From Escherichia ruysiae (lineage in GTDB: Bacteria > Pseudomonadota > Gammaproteobacteria > Enterobacterales > Enterobacteriaceae): 64,000 bases of DNA. Positions 55,806-64,000 of this stretch are shown here, piece after piece. Each line of letters begins with the position of its first letter. Position 1 is the stretch's first letter. The stretch lies in assembly GCF_902498915.1 (NCBI RefSeq), contig NZ_CABVLQ010000001.1; one strand, 5' to 3'. The position numbers and the translations under genes are program-made. The notes under the pieces were generated by a model, which did not search any database, was not told where the DNA came from, and was given only the letters and a program-made list of their open reading frames with translations.

Positions 55806-56465
55806 ATGGGGATGGAAAACTACAATCCGCCGCAGGAACCCTGGCTGGTTGTCCTGTATCAGGATGATCACATTATGGTGGTCAACAAGCCGAGCGGTTT
55901 GTTGTCTGTGCCGGGACGTCTGGAAGAGCACAAAGACAGCGTGATGACGCGCATTCAGCGCGATTATCCGCAGGCGGAATCGGTGCATCGTCTGGATATG
56001 GCCACCAGCGGCGTGATTGTAGTGGCGCTGACTAAAGCTGCGGAGCGGGAATTAAAACGCCAGTTCCGCGAGCGCGAGCCGAAAAAACAGTATGTGGCTC
56101 GCGTCTGGGGGCATCCATCCCCTGCGGAAGGTCTGGTGGATCTGCCGTTGATTTGCGACTGGCCAAACCGCCCGAAACAGAAAGTCTGTTACGAAACGGG
56201 TAAGCCTGCGCAGACAGAATATGAAGTCGTGGATTATGCGGCGGATAACACGGCAAGAGTGGTGTTAAAGCCGATTACCGGACGTTCGCATCAGCTACGT
56301 GTGCATATGCTGGCGCTGGGGCATCCGATTCTCGGCGATCGTTTTTATGCTTCACCAGAAGCCAGGGCGATGGCACCGCGTTTGCTGCTACATGCAGAGA
56401 TGTTGACGATTACCCATCCGGCATATGGCAATAGTATGACGTTTAAGGCGCCAGCGGATTTTTGA
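55806..56465 (+). CDS. rluA: 23S rRNA U746 / tRNA U32 pseudouridine synthase RluA
   Basis: A 219-residue pseudouridine synthase of dual specificity (23S rRNA 746 and tRNA 32). The RluA-family motif HRLDMATSG carries the catalytic Asp64. No S4 domain is present, as is usual for RluA. It begins 11 bp after rapA. The downstream 123 bp is a REP pair and then djlA; the K-12 yabP/yabQ segment is absent. Confidence 0.96.
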   Translation: MGMENYNPPQEPWLVVLYQDDHIMVVNKPSGLLSVPGRLEEHKDSVMTRIQRDYPQAESVHRLDMATSGVIVVALTKAAERELKRQFREREPKKQYVARVWGHPSPAEGLVDLPLICDWPNRPKQKVCYETGKPAQTEYEVVDYAADNTARVVLKPITGRSHQLRVHMLALGHPILGDRFYASPEARAMAPRLLLHAEMLTITHPAYGNSMTFKAPADF

Positions 56466-56486
56466 TAGTGACGACGGCGCAGTCCG

Positions 56487-56566
56487 GTAGTCCGGATAAG
56501 GCGTTCACGCCGCATCCGGCAATTTGTGCCGCCGGATGCGACGCTGGCGCGTCTTATCCGGCCTAC
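56487..56566. repeat. REP/BIME element between rluA and djlA
   Basis: Two REP units: GTAGTCCGGATAAGGCG...CGCATCCGGCA (56487-56521) and GCCGGATGCGACG...CTTATCCGGCCTAC (56530-56566), in opposite orientation, between the convergent rluA and djlA genes. Confidence 0.88.
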
Positions 56567-56588
56567 AATTTCTCACTCGCTCTGAAAC

Positions 56589-57404
56589 TTATTTAAACCC
56601 TTTCTGCTGCTTAATCAGCTCATACGCCTGCTGAATTTCCTGCGCTTTCTGCTTCGCCATCTCCATCATCTCTGGCGGCAAACCTTTCGCCACCAGCTTA
56701 TCCGGATGGTGTTCGCTCATCAGCTTACGGTAGGCTCGTTTAATGGTGGTTGCATCGTCCGTCGGCTTCACGCCCAGCACGTTACAGGCATCTTCCAGCG
56801 TCGGGCCACGCTGCGCTTGCTGCCAGTTACCACCGCCAGATTGCTGCTGATAACCGCCGCCAAATTGCGCCCCCCCCTGCATCATGCGCAGAAACTGGTC
56901 AAACTGGGCGCGGGAAATCCCTAACTCTTCAGCAATCACATACAGCACCGCCCGTTCATTCGGGTGCAGTGAACCATCAGCAAACGCCGCCTGAATCTGG
57001 ATCTCCAGAAACATACGAATTAAGTCGAAACGACCAAAGCAAACACTGCGAAACTGACGCATCTTTTCGCGCAGCGGGTAATTGTCTGATTTTCCCACCC
57101 GAAATGCATTTTGCGCCGCAGTACGGGAAGCACCGTGTAAATTCATCCGATCCATGAGCAATGTGGCAATATGAATATCAGCCTCAGTAACACGTCCTTT
57201 GGATTTGGTTAAATGCCCCATTACTTCAAAAGTGGTGGCAAAAAACAGCGCCTGACGCTCGCGCTGGTTGGCGAACCACGCCATTTTGCGGCTGCGGGCT
57301 TTATCAAACATATGGCCGATTAACAGACCTAATACAACGCCCCAAAAGCCGCCGCCCATCAGTAAGGCCACGGCCACGCCAATGATTTTTCCCCAATACT
57401 GCAT
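56589..57404 (-). CDS. djlA: membrane-anchored DnaK co-chaperone DjlA
   Basis: A 271-residue type III inner-membrane protein. The N-terminal membrane helix (about 7-31, glycine-rich) anchors it, a TerB-like middle domain follows, then a Gly/Gln-rich linker and a C-terminal J domain with the HPD motif (EHHPDK near residue 233). It works with DnaK and GrpE and is tied to Rcs signalling and capsule. I chose the ATG at 57404 (MQYWGK), the E. coli start. A run of eight G lies in the linker. Confidence 0.96.
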   Translation of the reverse strand: MQYWGKIIGVAVALLMGGGFWGVVLGLLIGHMFDKARSRKMAWFANQRERQALFFATTFEVMGHLTKSKGRVTEADIHIATLLMDRMNLHGASRTAAQNAFRVGKSDNYPLREKMRQFRSVCFGRFDLIRMFLEIQIQAAFADGSLHPNERAVLYVIAEELGISRAQFDQFLRMMQGGAQFGGGYQQQSGGGNWQQAQRGPTLEDACNVLGVKPTDDATTIKRAYRKLMSEHHPDKLVAKGLPPEMMEMAKQKAQEIQQAYELIKQQKGFK

Positions 57405-57658
57405 ATATTCCCCAAATCGACACACGGATATCAGGGCTATCTCCCACAATATAAAGGTGCTTTTACCGTTTTCCGGCTGCGGTCAATTGTGGGACATCGC
57501 CTATAATTTGCATTATCATACCTGTCATTCAATGCCGTGCCTAACACCACTGACGCTATTCGGACAGGATTAACACTAGCGTAGAGATGACGAGTACGTT
57601 AGTCTCTGACCGTTTGTCACGCGCAACGTTACCGATGATGGAACAATAAAATCAACGT
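57405..57658. promoter_or_regulatory. divergent djlA-lptD promoter region
   Basis: 254 bp between the divergent genes. It must hold promoters for djlA (minus) and the lptD-surA-pdxA operon (plus). In E. coli lptD is partly sigma-E dependent; I did not find a clear sigma-E consensus by eye. Confidence 0.45.
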
Positions 57659-60016
57659 ATGAAAAAACGTATCCCCACTCTCCTGGCCACCATGATTGCC
57701 ACCGCCCTTTATAGTCAACAGGGACTGGCAGCCGACCTCGCCTCACAGTGCATGTTGGGCGTGCCAAGCTATGACCGTCCTCTGGTACAGGGCGATACTA
57801 ACGACTTACCCGTGACGATTAATGCTGACCACGCAAAGGGGAATTACCCCGATGACGCCGTGTTTACTGGCAGCGTAGATATCATGCAGGGTAACAGCCG
57901 TCTGCAGGCCGACGAAGTGCAGCTCCATCAAAAAGAGGCACCAGGACAACCGGAGCCGATACGTACTGTTGATGCGCTCGGTAATGTCCATTACGACGAT
58001 AACCAGGTGATCCTCAAAGGGCCGAAAGGCTGGGCGAATCTGAACACCAAAGATACCAACGTCTGGGAAGGTGATTACCAGATGGTGGGTCGCCAGGGTC
58101 GTGGTAAAGCGGACCTGATGAAACAACGTGGCGAAAACCGCTACACCATTCTGGATAACGGTAGCTTTACTTCCTGTTTGCCAGGTTCCGATACCTGGAG
58201 CGTGGTAGGTAGCGAAATTATTCATGACCGCGAAGAACAAGTTGCGGAGATCTGGAACGCCCGCTTTAAAGTGGGTCCGGTTCCGATCTTTTACAGCCCG
58301 TATTTGCAGTTGCCGGTGGGTGATAAACGCCGTTCTGGTTTCTTGATCCCGAACGCCAAATACACCACCACCAACTACTTTGAGTTCTATCTGCCATATT
58401 ACTGGAACATCGCGCCAAATATGGATGCCACCATCACGCCGCATTATATGCATCGTCGTGGCAACATCATGTGGGAGAACGAATTCCGTTATCTCACCCA
58501 GGCAGGCGCAGGCTTGATGGAACTGGATTATCTGCCTTCGGATAAAGTCTATGAAGATGAACATCCAGAAGATAGCAATTCACGCCGTTGGTTGTTCTAC
58601 TGGCAACACTCCGGAGTGATGGACCAGGTTTGGCGCTTTAACATCGACTACACCAAAGTCAGCGACCCGACCTATTTCAACGATTTTGATAATAAATATG
58701 GTTCCAGTACCGATGGTTATGCCACGCAAAAATTCAGCGTGGGCTATGCGGTGCAGAACTTTGACGCCACGCTTTCAACCAAACAATTCCAGGTCTTTGA
58801 CGATAACAGTGGCAACAGCTACGCCGCTGAACCGCAGTTAGACGTCAATTACTACCATAACGATCTCGGTCCGTTTGATACCCGCATCTATGGTCAGGCT
58901 GTGCATTTTGTAAATACCAATAGCAATATGCCAGAAGCCACACGTCTGCACCTTGAACCGACAATCAATCTTCCGTTGTCGAATAACTGGGGGAGTCTGA
59001 ATACCGAAGCCAAACTGATGGCGACGCATTATCAACAGACCAATCTTGACTGGTATAACAGCAACCCACAAAACAATAAGTTGGCAGATTCTGTTAACCG
59101 TGTAATGCCGCAATTCAAAGTTGACGGCAAAATGGTCTTTGAACGCGATATGGAAATGCTGGCGCCGGGTTACACCCAGACGCTGGAACCGCGCGCACAA
59201 TACCTGTATGTGCCGTATCGCGATCAGAGCGATATCTACAACTACGACTCGTCTCTGCTGCAATCTGACTACTCTGGCCTGTTCCGGGACCGGACTTACG
59301 GTGGTCTTGACCGTATTGCTTCGGCTAACCAGGTAACGACCGGCGTCACAACTCGCGTATATGATGACGCAGCCGTTGAACGTTTTAATATTTCCGTTGG
59401 TCAAATCTACTACTTCACGGAGTCTCGCACCGGCGATGACAACATAACATGGGAGAATGACGACAAAACGGGCTCACTGGTATGGGCAGGCGATACCTAC
59501 TGGCGCATCTCCGAACGCTGGGGATTGCGTGGCGGCATTCAGTACGATACTCGTCTGGATAACGTAGCCACCAGTAACACCAGCATTGAATACCGTCGGG
59601 ATGAAGACCGTCTGGTACAGCTGAACTACCGCTACGCCAGCCCGGAATATATTCAGGCTACGCTGCCTAAGTACTATTCCACCGCCGAGCAGTACAAAAA
59701 CGGTATTTCGCAGGTAGGCGCAGTCGCCAGCTGGCCAATCGCCGATCGTTGGTCAATTGTCGGGGCTTACTACTACGACACCAATGCGAACAAGCAAGCC
59801 GACTCAATGTTAGGCGTGCAATACAGCTCCTGCTGCTATGCGATTCGCGTCGGTTACGAGCGGAAGCTGAACGGTTGGGATAACGATAAACAACATGCGG
59901 TATATGACAACGCAATCGGCTTTAACATCGAACTTCGCGGCCTGAGCTCTAACTACGGTCTCGGTACGCAAGAGATGCTGCGTTCGAACATTTTGCCGTA
60001 TCAAAACTCTTTGTGA
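57659..60016 (+). CDS. lptD: LPS-assembly outer-membrane protein LptD
   Basis: A 785-residue outer-membrane beta-barrel that inserts LPS into the outer leaflet with LptE. The signal peptide (1-24) ends QGLAA, an N-terminal OstA/LptA-like domain follows, then the 26-strand barrel. Disulfide cysteines are Cys31, Cys173, Cys725 and Cys726, as needed for the 31-725(724) type bonds. It is one residue longer than my memory of K-12 LptD (784); differences cluster in residues 378-480, in predicted extracellular loops. It is followed by surA. Confidence 0.96.
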   Translation: MKKRIPTLLATMIATALYSQQGLAADLASQCMLGVPSYDRPLVQGDTNDLPVTINADHAKGNYPDDAVFTGSVDIMQGNSRLQADEVQLHQKEAPGQPEPIRTVDALGNVHYDDNQVILKGPKGWANLNTKDTNVWEGDYQMVGRQGRGKADLMKQRGENRYTILDNGSFTSCLPGSDTWSVVGSEIIHDREEQVAEIWNARFKVGPVPIFYSPYLQLPVGDKRRSGFLIPNAKYTTTNYFEFYLPYYWNIAPNMDATITPHYMHRRGNIMWENEFRYLTQAGAGLMELDYLPSDKVYEDEHPEDSNSRRWLFYWQHSGVMDQVWRFNIDYTKVSDPTYFNDFDNKYGSSTDGYATQKFSVGYAVQNFDATLSTKQFQVFDDNSGNSYAAEPQLDVNYYHNDLGPFDTRIYGQAVHFVNTNSNMPEATRLHLEPTINLPLSNNWGSLNTEAKLMATHYQQTNLDWYNSNPQNNKLADSVNRVMPQFKVDGKMVFERDMEMLAPGYTQTLEPRAQYLYVPYRDQSDIYNYDSSLLQSDYSGLFRDRTYGGLDRIASANQVTTGVTTRVYDDAAVERFNISVGQIYYFTESRTGDDNITWENDDKTGSLVWAGDTYWRISERWGLRGGIQYDTRLDNVATSNTSIEYRRDEDRLVQLNYRYASPEYIQATLPKYYSTAEQYKNGISQVGAVASWPIADRWSIVGAYYYDTNANKQADSMLGVQYSSCCYAIRVGYERKLNGWDNDKQHAVYDNAIGFNIELRGLSSNYGLGTQEMLRSNILPYQNSL

Positions 60017-60068
60017 TTTGTTGATTTACCACGTAATCCGCAGTGCGGTTAATTGAAATGGAAAAAGT

Positions 60069-61355
60069 ATGAAGAACTGGAAAACGCTGCTTCTCGGTAT
60101 CGCGATGATCGCGAATACCAGTTTCGCTGCCCCCCAGGTAGTCGATAAAGTCGCAGCCGTCGTCAATAACGGCGTCGTGCTGGAAAGCGACGTTGATGGA
60201 TTAATGCAGTCGGTAAAAATGAATGCCGCCCAGGCAAGGCAGCAACTTCCTGATGACGCGACGCTGCGCCACCAAATCATGGAGCGTTTGATCATGGATC
60301 AAATCCTCTTGCAGATGGGGCAGAAAATGGGAGTGAAAATCTCCGATGAGCAGCTCGATCAGGCAATTGCCAATATTGCCAAACAGAACAACATGACGCT
60401 GGATCAGATGCGCAGCCGCCTGGCCTACGATGGTCTGAACTACAACACCTATCGTAACCAGATCCGCAAAGAGATGATTATCTCTGAAGTGCGTAACAAC
60501 GAAGTGCGTCGTCGCATCACCATCCTGCCGCAGGAAGTTGAAGCTCTGGCGCAACAAGTCGGTAATCAAAACGATGCCAGCACTGAGCTGAACTTAAGCC
60601 ACATCCTGATCCCGCTGCCGGAAAACCCGTCTTCTGAGCAGGTAAACGAAGCGGAAACACAGGCGCGTGCCATTGTCGATCAGGCGCGTAATGGCGCTGA
60701 TTTCGGTAAACTGGCGATCGCTCACTCTGCCGATCAGCAGGCGCTGAACGGCGGCCAGATGGGCTGGGGTCGCATTCAGGAACTGCCGGGAATTTTCGCC
60801 CAGGCATTAAGCACCGCGAAGAAAGGCGATATTGTTGGTCCGATTCGTTCTGGCGTTGGCTTCCATATCCTGAAAGTTAACGATCTGCGCGGCGAAAGCA
60901 AAAATATTTCGGTAACCGAAGTTCATGCTCGCCATATTCTGCTGAAACCGTCGCCGATCATGACTGACGAACAGGCTCGCGTAAAACTGGAGCAAATTGC
61001 AGCGGACATCAAGAGTGGTAAAACCACGTTTGCCGCTGCGGCGAAAGAGTTCTCTCAGGATCCAGGCTCTGCCAACCAGGGCGGCGATCTCGGCTGGGCT
61101 ACGCCAGATATTTTCGATCCGGCCTTCCGTGACGCGTTGACCCGCCTGAACAAAGGTCAAATGAGCGCACCGGTTCACTCTTCATTCGGCTGGCATTTAA
61201 TCGAACTGCTGGATACCCGTAATGTCGATAAAACCGACGCTGCGCAGAAAGATCGTGCTTATCGTATGCTGATGAACCGTAAGTTCTCGGAAGAAGCAGC
61301 AAGCTGGATGCAGGAACAACGCGCCAGCGCCTACGTTAAAATCCTGAGCAACTAA
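60069..61355 (+). CDS. surA: periplasmic chaperone SurA
   Basis: A 428-residue periplasmic chaperone and PPIase that delivers outer-membrane proteins, including LptD, to BamA. The signal peptide (1-20) ends in TSFAA. A large N-terminal chaperone domain is followed by two parvulin domains (about 171-272 and 282-382) and a short C-terminal helix. It is 52 bp downstream of lptD and its stop overlaps pdxA by one base. Confidence 0.97.
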   Translation: MKNWKTLLLGIAMIANTSFAAPQVVDKVAAVVNNGVVLESDVDGLMQSVKMNAAQARQQLPDDATLRHQIMERLIMDQILLQMGQKMGVKISDEQLDQAIANIAKQNNMTLDQMRSRLAYDGLNYNTYRNQIRKEMIISEVRNNEVRRRITILPQEVEALAQQVGNQNDASTELNLSHILIPLPENPSSEQVNEAETQARAIVDQARNGADFGKLAIAHSADQQALNGGQMGWGRIQELPGIFAQALSTAKKGDIVGPIRSGVGFHILKVNDLRGESKNISVTEVHARHILLKPSPIMTDEQARVKLEQIAADIKSGKTTFAAAAKEFSQDPGSANQGGDLGWATPDIFDPAFRDALTRLNKGQMSAPVHSSFGWHLIELLDTRNVDKTDAAQKDRAYRMLMNRKFSEEAASWMQEQRASAYVKILSN

Positions 61356-62344
61356 TGGTTAAAACCCAACGTGTTGTGATCACTCCCGGCGAGCCAGCCG
61401 GGATTGGCCCGGACTTAGTTGTCCAGCTTGCACAGCGTGAGTGGCCGGTCGAACTGGTTGTTTGTGCCGATGCCACTCTCCTTACTGACCGGGCAGCGAT
61501 GCTCGGTTTGCCGCTTACTCTCCGCCCTTACTCCCCAGACTCCCCTGCACAACCGCAAACTGCGGGCACATTAACGCTACTTCCTGTCGCGCTACGTGCA
61601 CCTGTGACTGCGGGGCAATTAACGGTTGAAAATGGGCATTACGTGGTAGAGACGCTGGCGCGAGCGTGTGATGGCTGTCTGAACGGTGAATTTGCCGCGC
61701 TGATTACCGGCCCCGTGCATAAAGGCGTCATTAACGACGCTGGCATTCCGTTTACCGGTCATACCGAGTTTTTCGAAGAGCGTTCGCAGGCAAAAAAAGT
61801 CGTGATGATGCTGGCAACCGAAGAACTTCGCGTGGCGCTGGCAACGACGCATTTACCGCTGCGCGATATCGCTGACGCCATCACCCCGCCCCTGCTGCAT
61901 GAAGTCATTTCTATTTTGCATCACGATTTGCAAACCAAATTTGGTATTGCTGAGCCGCGCATTCTGGTCTGTGGCCTGAATCCGCACGCGGGCGAAGGCG
62001 GTCATATGGGCACGGAAGAGATAGACACCATCATTCCGGTGCTCGACGAGTTACGGGCGCAGGGGATGAAACTCAACGGGCCTTTGCCTGCCGATACCCT
62101 GTTTCAGCCTAAATATCTCGACAACGCCGACGCGGTGCTGGCGATGTACCACGATCAGGGTCTTCCCGTGCTAAAATACCAGGGCTTCGGGCGCGGTGTG
62201 AATATTACGCTGGGCCTGCCCTTTATTCGCACATCAGTGGACCACGGCACCGCGCTGGAACTGGCGGGACGTGGCAAAGCCGATGTCGGCAGTTTTATTA
62301 CGGCGCTTAATCTCGCCATCAAAATGATTGTTAATACCCAATGA
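61355..62344 (+). CDS. pdxA: 4-hydroxythreonine-4-phosphate dehydrogenase
   Basis: A 329-residue NAD-dependent enzyme of pyridoxal phosphate synthesis (DXP-dependent route). The metal-binding histidines are in the TTHLPL (about 166), NPHAGEGGHMG (about 211) and YHDQGLP (about 266) segments. ATG overlaps the surA TAA (TAATG). It overlaps rsmA by 4 bp. Confidence 0.97.
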   Translation: MVKTQRVVITPGEPAGIGPDLVVQLAQREWPVELVVCADATLLTDRAAMLGLPLTLRPYSPDSPAQPQTAGTLTLLPVALRAPVTAGQLTVENGHYVVETLARACDGCLNGEFAALITGPVHKGVINDAGIPFTGHTEFFEERSQAKKVVMMLATEELRVALATTHLPLRDIADAITPPLLHEVISILHHDLQTKFGIAEPRILVCGLNPHAGEGGHMGTEEIDTIIPVLDELRAQGMKLNGPLPADTLFQPKYLDNADAVLAMYHDQGLPVLKYQGFGRGVNITLGLPFIRTSVDHGTALELAGRGKADVGSFITALNLAIKMIVNTQ

Positions 62345-63162
62345 ATAAACGAGTCCACCAGGGCCACTTAGCCCGTAAACGCTTCGGGCAAAACTTTCTC
62401 AACGATCAGTTCGTGATCGACAGCATTGTTTCTGCCATTAACCCGCAGAAGGGTCAGGCGATGGTCGAAATCGGCCCCGGTCTGGCAGCGTTGACCGAGC
62501 CAGTCGGCGAACGTCTGGATCAACTGACAGTCATCGAACTTGACCGCGATTTGGCGGCACGTCTGCAAACGCATCCATTCTTAGGCCCGAAACTGACGAT
62601 TTATCAGCAGGATGCGATGACCTTTAACTTCGGTGAGCTGGCTGAGAAAATGGGTCAGCCGCTACGAGTTTTCGGTAACCTGCCGTATAACATCTCCACA
62701 CCGTTGATGTTCCATCTGTTTAGCTATACTGATGCCATTGCCGACATGCACTTTATGTTGCAAAAAGAGGTGGTGAATCGTCTGGTTGCAGGACCGAACA
62801 GCAAAGCGTATGGTCGATTAAGCGTCATGGCGCAATATTATTGCAACGTGATCCCGGTGCTGGAAGTACCGCCATCGGCCTTTACACCACCACCAAAAGT
62901 GGATTCCGCCGTCGTGCGCCTGGTTCCTCATGCAACGATGCCTTACCCGGTTAAAGATGTTCGCGTGTTAAGCCGTATCACCACCGAAGCCTTTAACCAG
63001 CGTCGTAAAACCATTCGTAACAGCCTCGGCAACCTGTTTAGCGTCGAGGTGTTAACGGGAATGGGCATCGACCCGGCGATGCGAGCGGAAAATATCTCTG
63101 TCGCGCAATATTGCCAGATGGCGAACTATCTGGCGGAGAACGCGTCTTTGCAGGAGAGTTAA
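62341..63162 (+). CDS. rsmA: 16S rRNA dimethyladenosine transferase RsmA (KsgA)
   Basis: A 273-residue SAM-dependent enzyme that dimethylates A1518 and A1519 of 16S rRNA late in small-subunit assembly; loss gives kasugamycin resistance. SAM motif EIGPGLAALTEP is near residue 42 and the catalytic NLPYNIS motif is near residue 113. It overlaps pdxA by 4 bp and is followed 2 bp later by apaG. Confidence 0.98.
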   Translation: MNKRVHQGHLARKRFGQNFLNDQFVIDSIVSAINPQKGQAMVEIGPGLAALTEPVGERLDQLTVIELDRDLAARLQTHPFLGPKLTIYQQDAMTFNFGELAEKMGQPLRVFGNLPYNISTPLMFHLFSYTDAIADMHFMLQKEVVNRLVAGPNSKAYGRLSVMAQYYCNVIPVLEVPPSAFTPPPKVDSAVVRLVPHATMPYPVKDVRVLSRITTEAFNQRRKTIRNSLGNLFSVEVLTGMGIDPAMRAENISVAQYCQMANYLAENASLQES

Positions 63163-63164
63163 CG

Positions 63165-63542
63165 ATGATCAATTCGCCCCGAGTGTGTATTCAGGTTCAA
63201 AGTGTTTACATTGAAGCACAATCTTCACCTGATAATGAACGTTACGTTTTTGCTTATACCGTAACCATACGCAACCTGGGGCGAGCGCCAGTGCAGTTGT
63301 TGGGGCGTTACTGGCTGATCACCAACGGCAATGGCCGTGAAACCGAAGTCCAGGGCGAAGGTGTGGTGGGCGTTCAGCCGCATATCGCCCCTGGCGAAGA
63401 GTACCAGTACACCAGCGGTGCGATAATCGAAACACCGATGGGCACCATGCAGGGTCACTACGAAATGATCGATGAAAATGGCGTTCCATTCAGCATCGAC
63501 ATTCCTGTATTTCGACTCTCCGTTCCAATACTCATTCATTAA
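63165..63542 (+). CDS. apaG: ApaG domain protein (CorD/ApaG)
   Basis: A 125-residue beta-sandwich (fibronectin III-like) protein of the ApaG family. The start at 63165 (MINSPRVC) gives the family length; an 18-residue upstream extension overlaps rsmA and is rejected. Its molecular role is not established, though it is linked to divalent-cation phenotypes and is usually between rsmA and apaH. The GXGXXG-like NGNGRETEVQGEGVVG stretch is present. apaH starts 7 bp later. Confidence 0.95.
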   Translation: MINSPRVCIQVQSVYIEAQSSPDNERYVFAYTVTIRNLGRAPVQLLGRYWLITNGNGRETEVQGEGVVGVQPHIAPGEEYQYTSGAIIETPMGTMQGHYEMIDENGVPFSIDIPVFRLSVPILIH

Positions 63543-63548
63543 AATAAT

Positions 63549-64000
63549 ATGGCGACATACCTTATTGGCGACGTTCATGGTTGTTACGATGAACTGATCG
63601 CTTTGCTGCATAAAATAGAATTTACCCCTGGGAAAGATACCCTCTGGCTGACGGGTGACCTGGTCGCTCGCGGGCCTGGTTCGCTTGATGTTCTGCGCTA
63701 TGTAAAATCCTTAGGCGACAGCGTGCGTCTGGTGCTGGGTAATCACGATCTGCATCTGCTGGCGGTATTCGCCGGGATCAGCCGTAACAAACCGAAAGAC
63801 CGCCTGACACCGCTGCTGGAAGCGCCCGACGCTGATGAGCTGCTTAACTGGCTGCGTCGCCAACCTCTGCTGCAAATCGACGAAGAGAAAAAGCTGGTGA
63901 TGGCTCACGCGGGGATCACGCCGCAGTGGGACTTAGAGACTGCTAAAGAGTGTGCTCACGACGTAGAAGCAGTATTGTCGAGTGACTCCTATCCTTTCTT
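63549..64000 (+). CDS. apaH: diadenosine tetraphosphatase ApaH (partial, cut by window end)
   Basis: The first 150 codons of ApaH; the frame is open to the last base of the window. The calcineurin-like metallophosphatase motifs are visible: GDVHGCYDEL (residues 7-16), LTGDLVARGP (about 34-43), and LGNHDLHLL (about 63-71). The enzyme hydrolyses Ap4A to two ADP and, in E. coli, removes Np4 RNA caps. Full length should be about 280 residues. Confidence 0.96.
   Translation, partial: MATYLIGDVHGCYDELIALLHKIEFTPGKDTLWLTGDLVARGPGSLDVLRYVKSLGDSVRLVLGNHDLHLLAVFAGISRNKPKDRLTPLLEAPDADELLNWLRRQPLLQIDEEKKLVMAHAGITPQWDLETAKECAHDVEAVLSSDSYPF

Overview
The window is chromosomal backbone from an Escherichia strain, most likely E. 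coli or a very close relative. Nearly every protein can be aligned by eye to its E. coli K-12 counterpart with few or no differences (Cra and FtsL look identical from memory). The gene order is the K-12 block ppdD to apaH, read in the opposite direction to the usual K-12 map. I see no prophage, insertion sequence, CRISPR array, tRNA or rRNA gene, plasmid or defence island, and no large undescribed system. All comparisons to K-12 are from memory, not from a search.

Layout. 56-3083: pilin-type genes ppdD, hofB and hofC. 3118-4161: guaC (minus). 4386-5956: coaE-zapD-yacG (plus). 6057-27856: a long minus-strand block holding mutT, secM-secA, lpxC and the complete division and cell-wall (dcw) cluster mraZ-rsmH-ftsL-ftsI-murE-murF-mraY-murD-ftsW-murG-murC-ddlB-ftsQ-ftsA-ftsZ, with start/stop overlaps of a few bases at many junctions. 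28458-33153: cra with leader fruL, ilvIH (acetolactate synthase III) and the regulator leuO. 33812-38672: leuL attenuator and leuABCD. 38704-40656: the sugar-phosphate stress genes sgrS and sgrR. 40690-44071: TPP riboswitch and thiBPQ. 44153-50298: yabI, then the arabinose regulon araC / araBAD. 50373-57404: polB (LexA box), rapA, rluA and djlA. 57659-64000: lptD-surA-pdxA-rsmA-apaG-apaH, with apaH cut by the window end.

How the genes work together. The dcw block makes UDP-MurNAc-pentapeptide, lipid I and lipid II and supplies most of the septal ring. lpxC and lptD act at the start and end of LPS biogenesis, and surA folds outer-membrane proteins including LptD. secM is a translational sensor for secA. 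ilvIH and leuABCD form a branched-chain amino-acid block, with leuO between them.

The main departures from the K-12 layout are these. (i) The sgr locus has lost setA, and its sgrT reading frame is broken by an early stop and a frameshift, while the SgrS base-pairing segment and terminator are kept. (ii) The yabP/yabQ segment is missing between rluA and djlA. (iii) A perfect 31-bp tandem duplication lies upstream of ilvI beside Lrp-like motifs. (iv) LptD differs in a cluster of surface-loop positions. Other observations are a readable three-way switching architecture in the thiB riboswitch leader, terminators embedded in short reading frames (fruL, and a new 25-codon candidate next to cra), MraZ operator repeats, and REP/boxC-like repeats concentrated around the thi/ara/rlu genes.
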